This document shows, one piece after another, positions 40,615-48,946 of a DNA stretch of 64,000 nt (the first letter of the stretch is position 1; each line of letters begins with the position of its first letter). Source of the DNA: JANXLS01 sp035308565 (lineage in GTDB: Bacteria > Planctomycetota > SZUA-567 > H5-PLA8). Where the stretch lies: contig DATGGK010000055.1 in assembly GCA_035308565.1 (NCBI GenBank), forward strand, positions 1-64,000, given 5' to 3'. The position numbers were made by a program, and so were the translations under genes. A model generated the notes under the pieces. The model was not told the origin of the DNA and made no database searches. It saw only the letters and a list, made by a program, of their open reading frames with translations.

Positions 40615-41337
40615 TTATCTCCTGCGGTCAACCACCAGGTAATTCAAAAACAAAAAGACTCCCGACAACGACACGGCAAACAGCACGTCTCGAATATCCA
40701 CCACTCCGCGGCTGATGCTCTCAAAATGAGAATTGATTCCAAAGAGCTGCACTTTCGAGGCGAAGCCGGCTCCGACGTGCTCCTTGATTGTGTCGAGGAT
40801 CTGCGGAATGCCCATCAGGAAAAAGATCAGTCCGATGGTCACGCCGACCACAAACGCGATAATTTGGTCGGAAGTCAGGCTTGACGCAAACGAGCCAATC
40901 GCCAGATAAATCATGCCCAGCACCATCGCGCCCATGTAGCCGCCGATGATCGGGCCGAAATCGGGATTGCCGTAGATTTTCAAAAACAAAGGAATGGGAA
41001 ACGACAGAAGCAGGGTAATCGCGATAAAGGCAAGCCCAGCGAAATATTTTCCAAGCACGGCATTCCACGCGTTCATCGGCAGCGTCAACAGCCACTCCAG
41101 CGTGCCGAGTTTGCGTTCCTCCGACCACAGCCGCATTGAAATCGCCGGCACAAAAAACAAAAAGAAGAGCGGCAGCAGCCCAAAAAAACCGCGCATGTCG
41201 GCTGTCCCGCTGCTGAACAATTCCATGGAATAGAATGCGTTCGTCACCAGCAGAAAAAACGCCATGAAGACGTAGCCGATCGGCGTCTTGAAATACGCCA
41301 AAAGTTCCCGCCGGAATACACTGTAAGTTGCATTCAT
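40615..41337 (-). CDS. ABC-2 type permease, GldF-like
   Basis: A 240-aa inner-membrane permease with six predicted helices, starting at about residues 14-38 (TPIGYVFMAFFLLVTNAFY) and ending LSGVFLFLNYLVVDRRR. Conserved ABC-2 features include FFVPAISMRLWSEERKLGTLEWLLTLP after helix 2, the usual coupling region. AAGGGA lies upstream of the start. It lies 47 bases downstream of the ATPase and two bases before the GldG-like gene, forming the membrane pore of the operon's transporter. The substrate is not deducible. Confidence 0.9.
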   Translation of the reverse strand: MNATYSVFRRELLAYFKTPIGYVFMAFFLLVTNAFYSMELFSSGTADMRGFFGLLPLFFLFFVPAISMRLWSEERKLGTLEWLLTLPMNAWNAVLGKYFAGLAFIAITLLLSFPIPLFLKIYGNPDFGPIIGGYMGAMVLGMIYLAIGSFASSLTSDQIIAFVVGVTIGLIFFLMGIPQILDTIKEHVGAGFASKVQLFGINSHFESISRGVVDIRDVLFAVSLSGVFLFLNYLVVDRRR

Positions 41338-41384
41338 CTGAGTCCCTTTTCAAACGGCGTTTAACGTGTAACATTTAACGATTC

Positions 41385-42365
41385 TTACTTCAGTTTCTCA
41401 TGCCCGGTGACTTTCAAAAATGCGTCTTCCAACGTCACCGCGTCCACTTTCAGTTCCTGAATGTCCCAAGCGTTGTCTTTGCATATCTTCGCGACTTGTT
41501 CGCCGGTGTTCATTGGGTTGACGTTGGCGCCATCGTTGAGTTTGAGCGTGCATTCGAGCCAGTTGCCATTGGGAATCTGCTGCACGTCGATGCCGGTGAC
41601 GTCGCGCAGCGCGTACAACTGCTTCTCCGCGGCGGCGGCTTCAGGCCCGCGGATGCGCGCGACGATTTTTTGATTGGTGCCGAGACGCGCTTTCAATTCC
41701 GCCGGCGGGCCGTCGGCGACGAGCTTGCCGCGGTTGACGATCATGGCGCGATTGCAGACGGCTTCGACTTCCTGCATGATGTGGGTCGAGAAGAGCACAG
41801 TTTTCTTTTGGCCGACTTCTTGAATGAGCTTGCGGATTTCGATGAGCTGGATCGGGTCGAGGCCGCTGGTGGGTTCGTCGAGGATCAGCAAATCGGGATC
41901 GTGCAGGACGGCTTGAGCCAGCCCGCAGCGCTGCCGATAGCCGCGCGAAAGTGTGCCGATGGTGGCTTTGAATTTGGCTTCGAGGCCGCAGGCTTTCACG
42001 GCCCAGTCGATGCGTTCGCGGCGTTTGAAGCTGTTCAACCCGCGCACGCGGCCGGCGAAATCGAGGTACTCGTTGACGCGCATGTCGGTGTAGAGCGGCG
42101 CGTGTTCCGGCAGATAGCCGATGTGCTTGCGCACTTCGACGGCGTCGCCGGTGACGTCGATGCCTGCCACTTTCGCGGAACCCGAAGTGGGCGCGAGGTA
42201 GCAGGTGAGCAGTTTCATGGTGGTGGATTTACCGGCGCCGTTGGGGCCAAGCAGGCCGACGATTTCGCCCGCTTTGATTTGAAAGCTGAGGTCGTCCACG
42301 GCGCGCAGCGGGCCATAGGTCTTGACTAGATTTTGCGTTTCGACCAAAACTGAATCGGCGGACAT
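41385..42365 (-). CDS. ABC transporter ATPase, GldA-like
   Basis: A 326-aa ATPase starting at ATG 42365, where AGGAG precedes by six bases; a frame to 42404 adds a non-conserved leader. Walker A LLGPNGAGKSTTMK, signature LSRGYRQRCGLAQAVL and Walker B DLLILDEPTSGLDP are present, followed by HIMQEVEAVCNRAMIV (H-loop) and a C-terminal extension common in GldA/CcmA-like subunits. It is the first gene of the operon ATPase-permease-GldG-DUF4340. The operon faces away from the DUF4258 pair across a gap of about 300 bases. Confidence 0.92.
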   Translation of the reverse strand: MSADSVLVETQNLVKTYGPLRAVDDLSFQIKAGEIVGLLGPNGAGKSTTMKLLTCYLAPTSGSAKVAGIDVTGDAVEVRKHIGYLPEHAPLYTDMRVNEYLDFAGRVRGLNSFKRRERIDWAVKACGLEAKFKATIGTLSRGYRQRCGLAQAVLHDPDLLILDEPTSGLDPIQLIEIRKLIQEVGQKKTVLFSTHIMQEVEAVCNRAMIVNRGKLVADGPPAELKARLGTNQKIVARIRGPEAAAAEKQLYALRDVTGIDVQQIPNGNWLECTLKLNDGANVNPMNTGEQVAKICKDNAWDIQELKVDAVTLEDAFLKVTGHEKLK

Positions 42366-42669
42366 AGTGCTCCTGTCTTGTTGACCACAAGGATGATTCG
42401 GCAAAAGTCGTGTCCAAAATGCGGACGCAAATATCGGACAAATTCTTCAAATTATCAACTGACAATCGCAAGTTCTTGAGGGGCAAGAATTTTTTGAGAC
42501 ACGGGCGGCCAATTGGCGGGGGAGCGGCGCGAGATGCGGGGAGGGCGTTGGTCAAAATGACTGGGGTCAATGAAGGATTCGCGATGATGCATCAGGCGGA
42601 ATGAATGGGCTTCGTGTTTGACGGTTCAATCTCCAACGCTTATTATTTTGCGATATTCGGAGGGCAAGC
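42366..42669. other. Divergent intergenic region
   Basis: Contains promoters for the leftward Gld-like operon and the rightward DUF4258 pair. Apart from the rightward promoter at 42618-42646 I see nothing gene-like. Confidence 0.5.
42618..42646 (+). promoter_or_regulatory. Sigma70-type promoter of the DUF4258 pair
   Basis: TTGACG (42618-42623), 17-base spacer, TATTAT (42641-42646); five of six consensus positions in each box. A ribosome site GGAGG (42659-42663) follows, six bases before ATG 42670, giving a short leader. This is the best-formed promoter in the window. Confidence 0.7.
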
Positions 42670-42957
42670 ATGGGGTTACTCTTTGACCAGATTCGCGAAT
42701 TGGTTGCCGCCGAAAAATACGTAATTGGAGATCATGCTGCCGAGCGTCTCGAAGAGCGTGGCATAATGGAATGGCAGGCTGTGGCAGGACTGGCAGACGG
42801 AGTGCTTCTGATCGAGCGACCCGACGCACTTCCCAATTCCGCTGTCGAAGTTCGCGAATGTCTTCCAGATGGCACAGAATTTAAAGCTGTATGGTCACTA
42901 TTGCGGCAAAGTGGCGTTGCTAAATTGGTGACGGTGCATTTTTTCGACAGGAGATAG
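42670..42957 (+). CDS. DUF4258 domain protein
   Basis: A 95-aa protein with the DUF4258 pattern: an early His-Ala-x-x-R-x-x-x-R-G motif (GDHAAERLEERGI) and a later beta-hairpin (VEVRECLPDGTEFKAVWSLL, VTVHFFDRR). DUF4258 proteins are small, often plasmid- or island-borne, and frequently paired with an antitoxin-like partner. A RelE/BECR-type fold has been suggested for related toxins, so this could be a toxin; that is inference. The next gene starts two bases after its stop, so the two form an operon. Confidence 0.75.
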   Translation: MGLLFDQIRELVAAEKYVIGDHAAERLEERGIMEWQAVAGLADGVLLIERPDALPNSAVEVRECLPDGTEFKAVWSLLRQSGVAKLVTVHFFDRR

Positions 42958-42959
42958 AC

Positions 42960-43187
42960 ATGCGCATTCCCGGTGACCGAATCAAACGCACGCGCTTCAT
43001 TCAGACGGATGCTTATGTCGTCGCCGTCCAAGTGGAAATGGTTTACCCGGTCGATGACCCCAGCGAACCGTGCTACGAATCCGAAACCGTTCAGTTATTG
43101 CGCGAGGTAAGCGAGCATGCGAAGCGGGGCGATCTGAATTGGCTCAAGCAGCATGGCAAAGTCTATACGGCGGCGGATGCGGCGTGA
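42960..43187 (+). CDS. Small partner of the DUF4258 gene, possible antitoxin
   Basis: A 75-aa protein with AGGAG just upstream and a two-base gap from the DUF4258 gene. The N-terminal part is beta-rich (TDAYVVAVQVEMVYPVDDP) and the C-terminal part helical (TVQLLREVSEHAKRGDLNWLKQHGKVY). DUF4258 genes often have a partner of this size in the same order. I do not recognise a named family. Confidence 0.6.
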   Translation: MRIPGDRIKRTRFIQTDAYVVAVQVEMVYPVDDPSEPCYESETVQLLREVSEHAKRGDLNWLKQHGKVYTAADAA

Positions 43188-43235
43188 TCGACCCAGTGCG
43201 CCGGGCTTATATTTTATGCGACGTTGCAAGAATTC

Positions 43236-43254
43236 GACGGCTCGGAGAGCCGTC
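43236..43254. repeat. Palindromic repeat GACGGCTC-GGA-GAGCCGTC
   Basis: Perfect eight-base arms around GGA, followed by CCACC. It lies 49 bases after the DUF4258 operon and could terminate it, but it lacks a T-run; it fits the dispersed short-palindrome style of this chromosome. Confidence 0.6.
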
Positions 43255-43382
43255 CCACCCAGAATTTCGGCATTCACTTTGCATTTTTGCCGTATATGAT
43301 GTTGCGGCGTTCAGGTTGGCGGATCATCCGGCACTTTCGTGTCGTGAATTGCTGCGCGGAACAGGATTCTTGGGAGACGGCG

Positions 43383-44732
43383 ATGAAGCGATTTGGAATG
43401 GCGTGGATTCTTGCGGGCGTTTTTGTGATGGCGGCGATTCATGCTGAAGATTCCGCTTACTCGCCGCACGCGAAGGGGACGCTCACCTTTAATAAGGACA
43501 TCGCGCCGATTGTCTTCAACAATTGCACGGGTTGCCATCGCGCGGGCGAAGTGGCGCCGTTCGCGCTGCAGACGTATCAGGATGTTTCCAAGCGCGCCAA
43601 GCAGATCACTCGCGTGACGCACAGCAAATACATGCCGCCGTGGAAGCCGGAGAATGGGTTCGGCGAATTTCTTGACGAGCGGCGGCTGACGAACGATCAG
43701 ATTGGGATGATTGCGCAGTGGGCTGAGGAAGGCGCGGCGGAAGGCGTCGCGGCCGATCTGCCGCCGCTGCCGAAATTTCCGGAAGGCTGGGCGTTGGGCG
43801 AGCCGGATATGGTGGTGAAAATGCCGCAGGCGTACACGCTGCAAGCGGAAGGGCGCGATGTGTTCCGCTGCTTTGTGATTCCGATCAAAATCGACGAAGA
43901 CAAATACGTCACGGCGGTGGATTTCCGGCCGAGCAACCGCAAGATCGTGCATCACGCGCTGTTTTTCCTCGATGCGCTGGGCGTCGCGAAAAAGAAGGAA
44001 GGGCAGGACAAAGCGCCGGGGTTCGCGAGTTTCGGCGGGCCGGGGTTCACGCCCACGGGCGGGTTGGGCGGATGGGCGCCGGGGTATCAGGCGCATCGGC
44101 TGCCGGAAGGCATGGGCAAACTGCTGCGCAAAGGCAGCGATCTGGTGCTGCAAGTTCACTTTCATCCGTCGGGCAAGGAAGAGCCGGAGCAATCGACGGT
44201 GGGTTTGTATTTTTCGAAGAAGCCCGCCGAGAAAGTGATCGCGTCGCTGATGATCGGCAACCGCAAGATCGACATCGCTCCGGGCGACAAAACGTACAAA
44301 GTCACGAAGGAATTCGTGACGCCGGTGGACGCGGAAGTCGTGGGCATCACGCCGCACGCGCATTACCTGTGCAAAGACATGAAGGTCAACGCGGTGTTTC
44401 CGGACGGCAAGACCCAGCCGATGATCTGGATCAAAGATTGGGATTTCAGTTGGCAGGACACGTATTTGTACAAGACGCCGCAGAAATTTCCGAAGGGCAC
44501 CAAGCTGACGATGGAGTACACGTACGACAATTCGGTGGAGAACCCGCGCAACCCGAGCAACCCGCCGCAGCGGGTGCATTTTGGCGAGCAGACCAAGGAC
44601 GAGATGGCGCTGGTCTTCGTGAATTACGTCGCGAAGACGACCGCGGACGTGGGGGCGATGCGGCGGGAGATGATTGCGAATCGGATTAAGGAGGCGCTGA
44701 GCGGGGGTGGGGCGGGGGGTGAGGGGAAGTAG
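43383..44732 (+). CDS. Exported heme-motif / copper type II monooxygenase-like protein
   Basis: Start set at ATG 43383 (GGGAGA upstream), which begins a signal peptide (MKRFGMAWILAGVFVMAAIHA); the longer frame is non-coding upstream. In the 449-aa product the segment FNKDIAPIVFNNCTGCHRAGEVAPFALQTY carries a heme c motif CTGCH (about residues 50-54). The rest resembles copper type II ascorbate-dependent monooxygenases: VHHALFFLDA near 196, VLQVHFHPSGKEEPEQS near 257, and PHAHYLCKDMKVNAVFPDG near 323, where the His residues would bind copper. Such fusions are frequent in Planctomycetota and Verrucomicrobiota; substrate unknown. It acts outside the cytoplasm. No operon partner is adjacent. Confidence 0.82.
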   Translation: MKRFGMAWILAGVFVMAAIHAEDSAYSPHAKGTLTFNKDIAPIVFNNCTGCHRAGEVAPFALQTYQDVSKRAKQITRVTHSKYMPPWKPENGFGEFLDERRLTNDQIGMIAQWAEEGAAEGVAADLPPLPKFPEGWALGEPDMVVKMPQAYTLQAEGRDVFRCFVIPIKIDEDKYVTAVDFRPSNRKIVHHALFFLDALGVAKKKEGQDKAPGFASFGGPGFTPTGGLGGWAPGYQAHRLPEGMGKLLRKGSDLVLQVHFHPSGKEEPEQSTVGLYFSKKPAEKVIASLMIGNRKIDIAPGDKTYKVTKEFVTPVDAEVVGITPHAHYLCKDMKVNAVFPDGKTQPMIWIKDWDFSWQDTYLYKTPQKFPKGTKLTMEYTYDNSVENPRNPSNPPQRVHFGEQTKDEMALVFVNYVAKTTADVGAMRREMIANRIKEALSGGGAGGEGK

Positions 44733-44755
44733 GCGCTGACCCTTATTTACTGCGT

Positions 44756-45097
44756 CTATTTATTCAATTCCAGCAGTCGTCCCTTTAACGGCGCGCCGAC
44801 ACAATAGTCGAACGGCAGCGCGCGGTAAAGATGGGGACGGTTTCGGAGGATCAGCGCCGAAAGCCAGTGCCGCATAAACGCATACAACCATTCGCGCCCC
44901 GCGTTCCCCGGGCGGCGCAGCCAGTAGCGAAAGCGCGGGTTGCGCTGGTAGCAGGCGGCGGCGCGGCGGGCGAGCGAGCGCGTCCATTCATCGGGCAGGC
45001 GCACCTCCAGCCAGCGCTCGGCCTCGCCCAGGACGCGTTGGGCGACGAGTTCCGGAAGGAGGGGCGTTTCGGATTCGAGGCGGTGGCGGCGGTTCAT
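44756..45097 (-). CDS. Conserved-looking small hypothetical protein
   Basis: 113 aa from ATG 45097, with AAGGA upstream. The protein is Arg/Trp-rich and helical (LARRAAACYQRNPRFRYWLRR, WLYAFMRHWLSALILRNRPHLYRALPFDYCVG). No family recognised. It lies downstream of, and on the same strand as, the HNH nuclease gene, but the 23-base gap alone does not prove a shared role. Confidence 0.6.
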   Translation of the reverse strand: MNRRHRLESETPLLPELVAQRVLGEAERWLEVRLPDEWTRSLARRAAACYQRNPRFRYWLRRPGNAGREWLYAFMRHWLSALILRNRPHLYRALPFDYCVGAPLKGRLLELNK

Positions 45098-45120
45098 GCG
45101 GTTCCTTCGACGAGTTTGAT

Positions 45121-45735
45121 CTATTCGTAAAACTCTGGTAATTCGCCGCGTCTTTTCCTCTGAAACCAGGACTGAGCTATTCCCTCTTTCCGCGTGTTCC
45201 CATTCGGTGGATGCTCCAAATTCTCTAGGTCGGGCAAATCGCTCGGAAACCCCATGAACCGCAAGAATTCGGGCCAGTCGTTTTTTGCAAATGAATGCGC
45301 CCACCCAATGAAATTTCTTCGAGTCTCGCATATTTTTGGCTGGTCCAGGCCAAGATCGTCGATAAGCCGAATGCCATCGTCGTTCAACGCCTCAATTTCT
45401 CCTGAATCAAGAACCCGCACGCACGAGCCAAAAGCAATCGCCTCGGGATTAATTACGGATTTACTCGACTTGCGGTTATTGCAATTGCGACAGGCATAGA
45501 CCAAATTCTCGTACCTCTTTTCGAGCGTCTTATCCACAGCAATCGCGATAAAATGATCGACCTCAAAAATACTCAACGCCGGCAACCACATCTCGCGCCA
45601 CAGACAATACACACACCGAAAATCGAACTCATCGCGAAGCCATGGCCGGAAGTGCCCGTACTTTGCGTACCCATGGGGGCCATGTTTGCGAACATGAACG
45701 GTTGTTGGATACCGAAACGGATTTGGAGAATTCAT
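45121..45735 (-). CDS. HNH endonuclease coupled to an adenine methylase
   Basis: A 204-aa HNH nuclease. The first metal-binding pair is CVYC (near residue 43), the catalytic His is in FEVDHFIAIA, and the second pair is in ACRNCNNRKSSK, so all hallmark residues are present. A roughly 100-residue C-terminal domain of unknown type follows. ATG 45735 overlaps the methylase stop as ATGA (45732-45735), the classic sign of translational coupling, and is therefore preferred over a start at 45747. Paired with the methylase, it is probably the restriction arm of a type II-like system or a defence nuclease. Confidence 0.85.
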   Translation of the reverse strand: MNSPNPFRYPTTVHVRKHGPHGYAKYGHFRPWLRDEFDFRCVYCLWREMWLPALSIFEVDHFIAIAVDKTLEKRYENLVYACRNCNNRKSSKSVINPEAIAFGSCVRVLDSGEIEALNDDGIRLIDDLGLDQPKICETRRNFIGWAHSFAKNDWPEFLRFMGFPSDLPDLENLEHPPNGNTRKEGIAQSWFQRKRRGELPEFYE

Positions 45736-48446
45736 GACCCAATCCACGTCCCCATTTTAATCATGTCGTCACGCATTTTGCGAAGCTGAGGAAGAGGCAG
45801 TGGCGCGAAATACTCTCCGCGCGCTTCGGTCAGTAACTTCAGCCGCGACAATTCTGCAAGTTCCGAGGCGCTCGCGTCCTTCCTTATCTTTTTCTCGATA
45901 AGTTCCAATTTCCGTTCGGAATTCTTCTCCCATTCCGCCGTGATCGACAAAAGCTCTTCGAGCGTATTCAAGTCCTTGAAATGCGGAGGGAAATAACATT
46001 GTTGATCGAAGGGCACGCCGCGGCGACGAACGCCGGTAAAAAGGTCCAAGACGCGTCGTTCCAATGTCGGCGGAAGGCCATACAATTTCATGACTTCGCA
46101 ATCAACTCGCCAATGCAAATACATGAGCGACTCACCAGTATCCGTTTCACTTTCTATCGATTTCTCGCCCTCCCCGAACAGCGGCATATTGTTTTCGCTG
46201 GCAGCCTTCTCCTTTGCTTTCGCACCTGACCAAGTACGCGCAGCGGCAAAATAATTTTTAACTGCACTTTCGAGCGGGCGTAAATCGGCGCGCGTTAAAT
46301 CGGGGATGGGCATTTCTCTCATTTGGCCCGTTTGAATATCTCGTTTGCCAGAATAGCTATGTGCAAAAGCATTTGCTATGGGAGAATTGAGTACGCCCCA
46401 AAGCACGTTTATCGAAATCAATGCACTTGTTGGTCGAACTACCAGTAAACGGCTCATCGCTGGTTGTCCGATCGGGTCAAGCATTGCCTTCAGACGCCAA
46501 CTTCCGCGGCTGACTCGCGAGTAATTTAGCAAAACTTGCGGAACGCCGCTTTCCTTGCCAATCAGGTTGCTCTTTATGTGTTCGTTCTTTATCGAAATAT
46601 AGCAAACGCGCGGCAGTTGGTGCGTCATTTGATTTTTCGAACGAAGCGTAAACGCGGGCACAAAACCCTCTTTGGGCGAATCGAGTTCATACAGCTTCGC
46701 CTTTCGTTTCAATCCGCTTTTTAGCGAACCATGATGGATTAGCCCTTGGCCAATTCGCGCTAATTCTCGGAGCCGCGGATACGCTTTCAATGCGGACCAA
46801 ACATCGCTAACCTCAGGGACAATTAGAGTCGAAGATTCGCTGGTTCCCAAGTCAGACTGATTTACTGCCTCGATGGTTGAAGGTTTCAATGTCCTACTAA
46901 ACGCAGCAATCTGCCCTTCACGCACCCGCTGATAGCTAACGCGCCACCCCGGTTCAATTTTCTTCTTTCGTCCGATGATTATCGCTGATTCGGCCTCCCC
47001 ATATTCAAAGACCTTGTCGGCAAACAAGGTGATCTCATGGATCTCACAATGCTCCAGGAGGTAACGGCGGCACTCCCTACTCTCTTGGCGAGTGAGAAAA
47101 CCTTGGGGCAGGACAAAGCCGAAAACACTAAATTCTTTTAAGTTCTCTATGGTGCGGCGGAATATCTCGGCTGCTCTGTTGAAAAGCGAAAAACGGCGGC
47201 GCTCGTCAGCCGAAAAATCCTCAAAGGGAGGATTAGCCAGCACGATATCTGCCTTCGCGGATTCCTCCGCGAGCCGTGTTCCCTTAAAGAGATCGGCGAT
47301 ATCCAGTTTCCATCCGTTTGGATTTGGAACGTCCGCAAGCGTGAGTGCCAGACGCGCTACGTCTTGAGAAAAGTCATCGACATCCACGCCACGCAGGCGC
47401 TTGCGAAGATACGATTCGCGCTTCTCCGGAAAATTCGAAGGGCGCAATTCGTCCAGCAAGCGTAATGCGGCGACAAGAAAACCCGCGTGACCACACGCCG
47501 GCTCGAAAACACGTCGGCCGTCTGGCGACAAATTCGCGATCAAAGGTCGCAGGCGACCCACCATATAATCGATCAACCACGACGGAGTACAATGCGTGCC
47601 CAATCTTTTTCGCGTCGCTTCGTTGATGAGCGCGCTTTCGTACACATGCCCCAACGCCTCTGTCGTCATCAGATCCAACGCGGCGAATTCGCGAATCTTC
47701 TTCGCGACGCGAAGCAGCGCGTTCAGCCGCGATTTCGGAACTGAAATTGGATCGGGGCATTCGGAATTATAATGATGCGCAAGTTTTTCATAGACCTCCT
47801 CAGGTTTCAGCAAATCAATGCGGGCGAATTTGGAAACCTTCTTGTCCTGAAGAATTTTTGCCGCAAGCAACCAAAACGGCGCTTGAATCAGCCATTTTCC
47901 TTGATCGTCGGTAATCTTCTCCGCATTACTCCATCCAAGTTCATCTGCCAAATTCCGTACGGCGCTTTCGAGCAGTTCCGAGACTTTCTTTCCGATCTCT
48001 CCTTCCACCAAGGGCATCAGACCAATGTCAACGAATTCAAGCTGCCGCGCAGTCGGATCAAGACGCCCCCAAATTTTCGCGCGGTAAATGGCGTTTGGAT
48101 TGAGTGCTGCTTTGTGTTTTTGAAAGAACCGAGCGAGCTCACTTGGATTTCCGGAATCGAGCGGCTTCGCAGCAGTCTCCTCCTGTCGCCAGCACTCCCA
48201 GCGCGGGCCAAATACGACAAACACAACCGGCGCGCCACACGCTTTGATCGCACGAACCGCCTGAAAATTGTCGCCAACTGAAGATATCACGGCAACCGCT
48301 GAAGTCCGAACATCTTTCGGAAGTCGACTATGAGCCAAAAGGGGAACGGAACGCGCGCGCTCTTCCCACAAACGCGCGTCAAAAACGCACAGGGCTCGTG
48401 AGAATCCGACGCGCTCAAGATGTGGAAGAAAGTCCTTGGGAGTCAT
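45732..48446 (-). CDS. N6-adenine DNA methylase with target-recognition region (type II/IIG-like)
   Basis: A 904-aa protein. SAM-binding motif I FEPACGHAGFL is near residue 312 and catalytic motif IV NPPFEDF near 404, followed by FVLPQGFLTRQESR, as in gamma-class (Eco57I/N6_Mtase) enzymes. A helical region at about 220-300 (MTTEALGHVYESALI, then HCTPSWLIDYM) precedes the catalytic core, as in type I HsdM and type IIG proteins. About 570-720 looks like a TaqI/HsdS-type recognition region (LARIGQGLIHHGSLKSG). The first about 200 residues (CVFDARLWEERARSVPLL, VFVVFGPRWECWRQEE) show no obvious PD-(D/E)XK site, so cleavage is probably supplied by the coupled HNH protein. Confidence 0.85.
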   Translation of the reverse strand: MTPKDFLPHLERVGFSRALCVFDARLWEERARSVPLLAHSRLPKDVRTSAVAVISSVGDNFQAVRAIKACGAPVVFVVFGPRWECWRQEETAAKPLDSGNPSELARFFQKHKAALNPNAIYRAKIWGRLDPTARQLEFVDIGLMPLVEGEIGKKVSELLESAVRNLADELGWSNAEKITDDQGKWLIQAPFWLLAAKILQDKKVSKFARIDLLKPEEVYEKLAHHYNSECPDPISVPKSRLNALLRVAKKIREFAALDLMTTEALGHVYESALINEATRKRLGTHCTPSWLIDYMVGRLRPLIANLSPDGRRVFEPACGHAGFLVAALRLLDELRPSNFPEKRESYLRKRLRGVDVDDFSQDVARLALTLADVPNPNGWKLDIADLFKGTRLAEESAKADIVLANPPFEDFSADERRRFSLFNRAAEIFRRTIENLKEFSVFGFVLPQGFLTRQESRECRRYLLEHCEIHEITLFADKVFEYGEAESAIIIGRKKKIEPGWRVSYQRVREGQIAAFSRTLKPSTIEAVNQSDLGTSESSTLIVPEVSDVWSALKAYPRLRELARIGQGLIHHGSLKSGLKRKAKLYELDSPKEGFVPAFTLRSKNQMTHQLPRVCYISIKNEHIKSNLIGKESGVPQVLLNYSRVSRGSWRLKAMLDPIGQPAMSRLLVVRPTSALISINVLWGVLNSPIANAFAHSYSGKRDIQTGQMREMPIPDLTRADLRPLESAVKNYFAAARTWSGAKAKEKAASENNMPLFGEGEKSIESETDTGESLMYLHWRVDCEVMKLYGLPPTLERRVLDLFTGVRRRGVPFDQQCYFPPHFKDLNTLEELLSITAEWEKNSERKLELIEKKIRKDASASELAELSRLKLLTEARGEYFAPLPLPQLRKMRDDMIKMGTWIGS

Positions 48447-48508
48447 GTCTCACCGAACGGCTCTGTTATTTAGGACAAAATTTGAGAATACAACCCTTGT
48501 GCCAAAAT

Positions 48509-48790
48509 TCAAGAAAATTCAGAAACCGCGCACGGCGTGAAAGCCCAATCGGCTCGGCGCTGCGCCCGGCCCATTGCTACGCCCCGCTCGACTTTGACTT
48601 CCTGCTCGTACGGATTTTTCTGAATGTCGTGGTTGACGTCCCAGCCGAGCGCGATGAAAAACTTGTCGATGAAATCCTTGCGCGCTTCGGCTTCCTGATA
48701 GGCTGGGGAGAGATAATAGGATTGATTGGCGCGGAAATCGGCGACGAGGCGCTTGACCTTTTCGAAGGCAATGTCGAAGTCTTGGGGCAT
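48509..48790 (-). pseudogene. N-terminal stump of a type IIG restriction-methylase
   Basis: The frame encodes FEKVKRLVADFRANQSYYLS, EAEARKDFIDKFFIALGWDV, then NPYEQEVKVERG and RRADWAFTP, before a stop about 92 residues from the first plausible ATG. This is the start of large Eco57I-class fusions, including the nuclease Asp/Glu-x-Lys strand (EVKVE) and RRADYAF-like motif. Those proteins are usually about 1000 aa, so only the beginning survives. It lies just upstream of the intact methylase on the same strand and probably marks the replacement of one restriction system by another. No convincing ribosome site is visible. Confidence 0.75.
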
Positions 48791-48946
48791 TCGGCAAAGT
48801 GTAAACGGTGCCCGGAAATGTACAAGGGCGGCGAAAATCGCAAGCACCCCTCATCCCCGGCCCCGGAAAAAGGGATTTGCACTGAGCTTTCCACGCAAGT
48901 TCGTTCACCTGCCCAAGACTTATGTGGCATTGCAGTTTCAGCGGCC

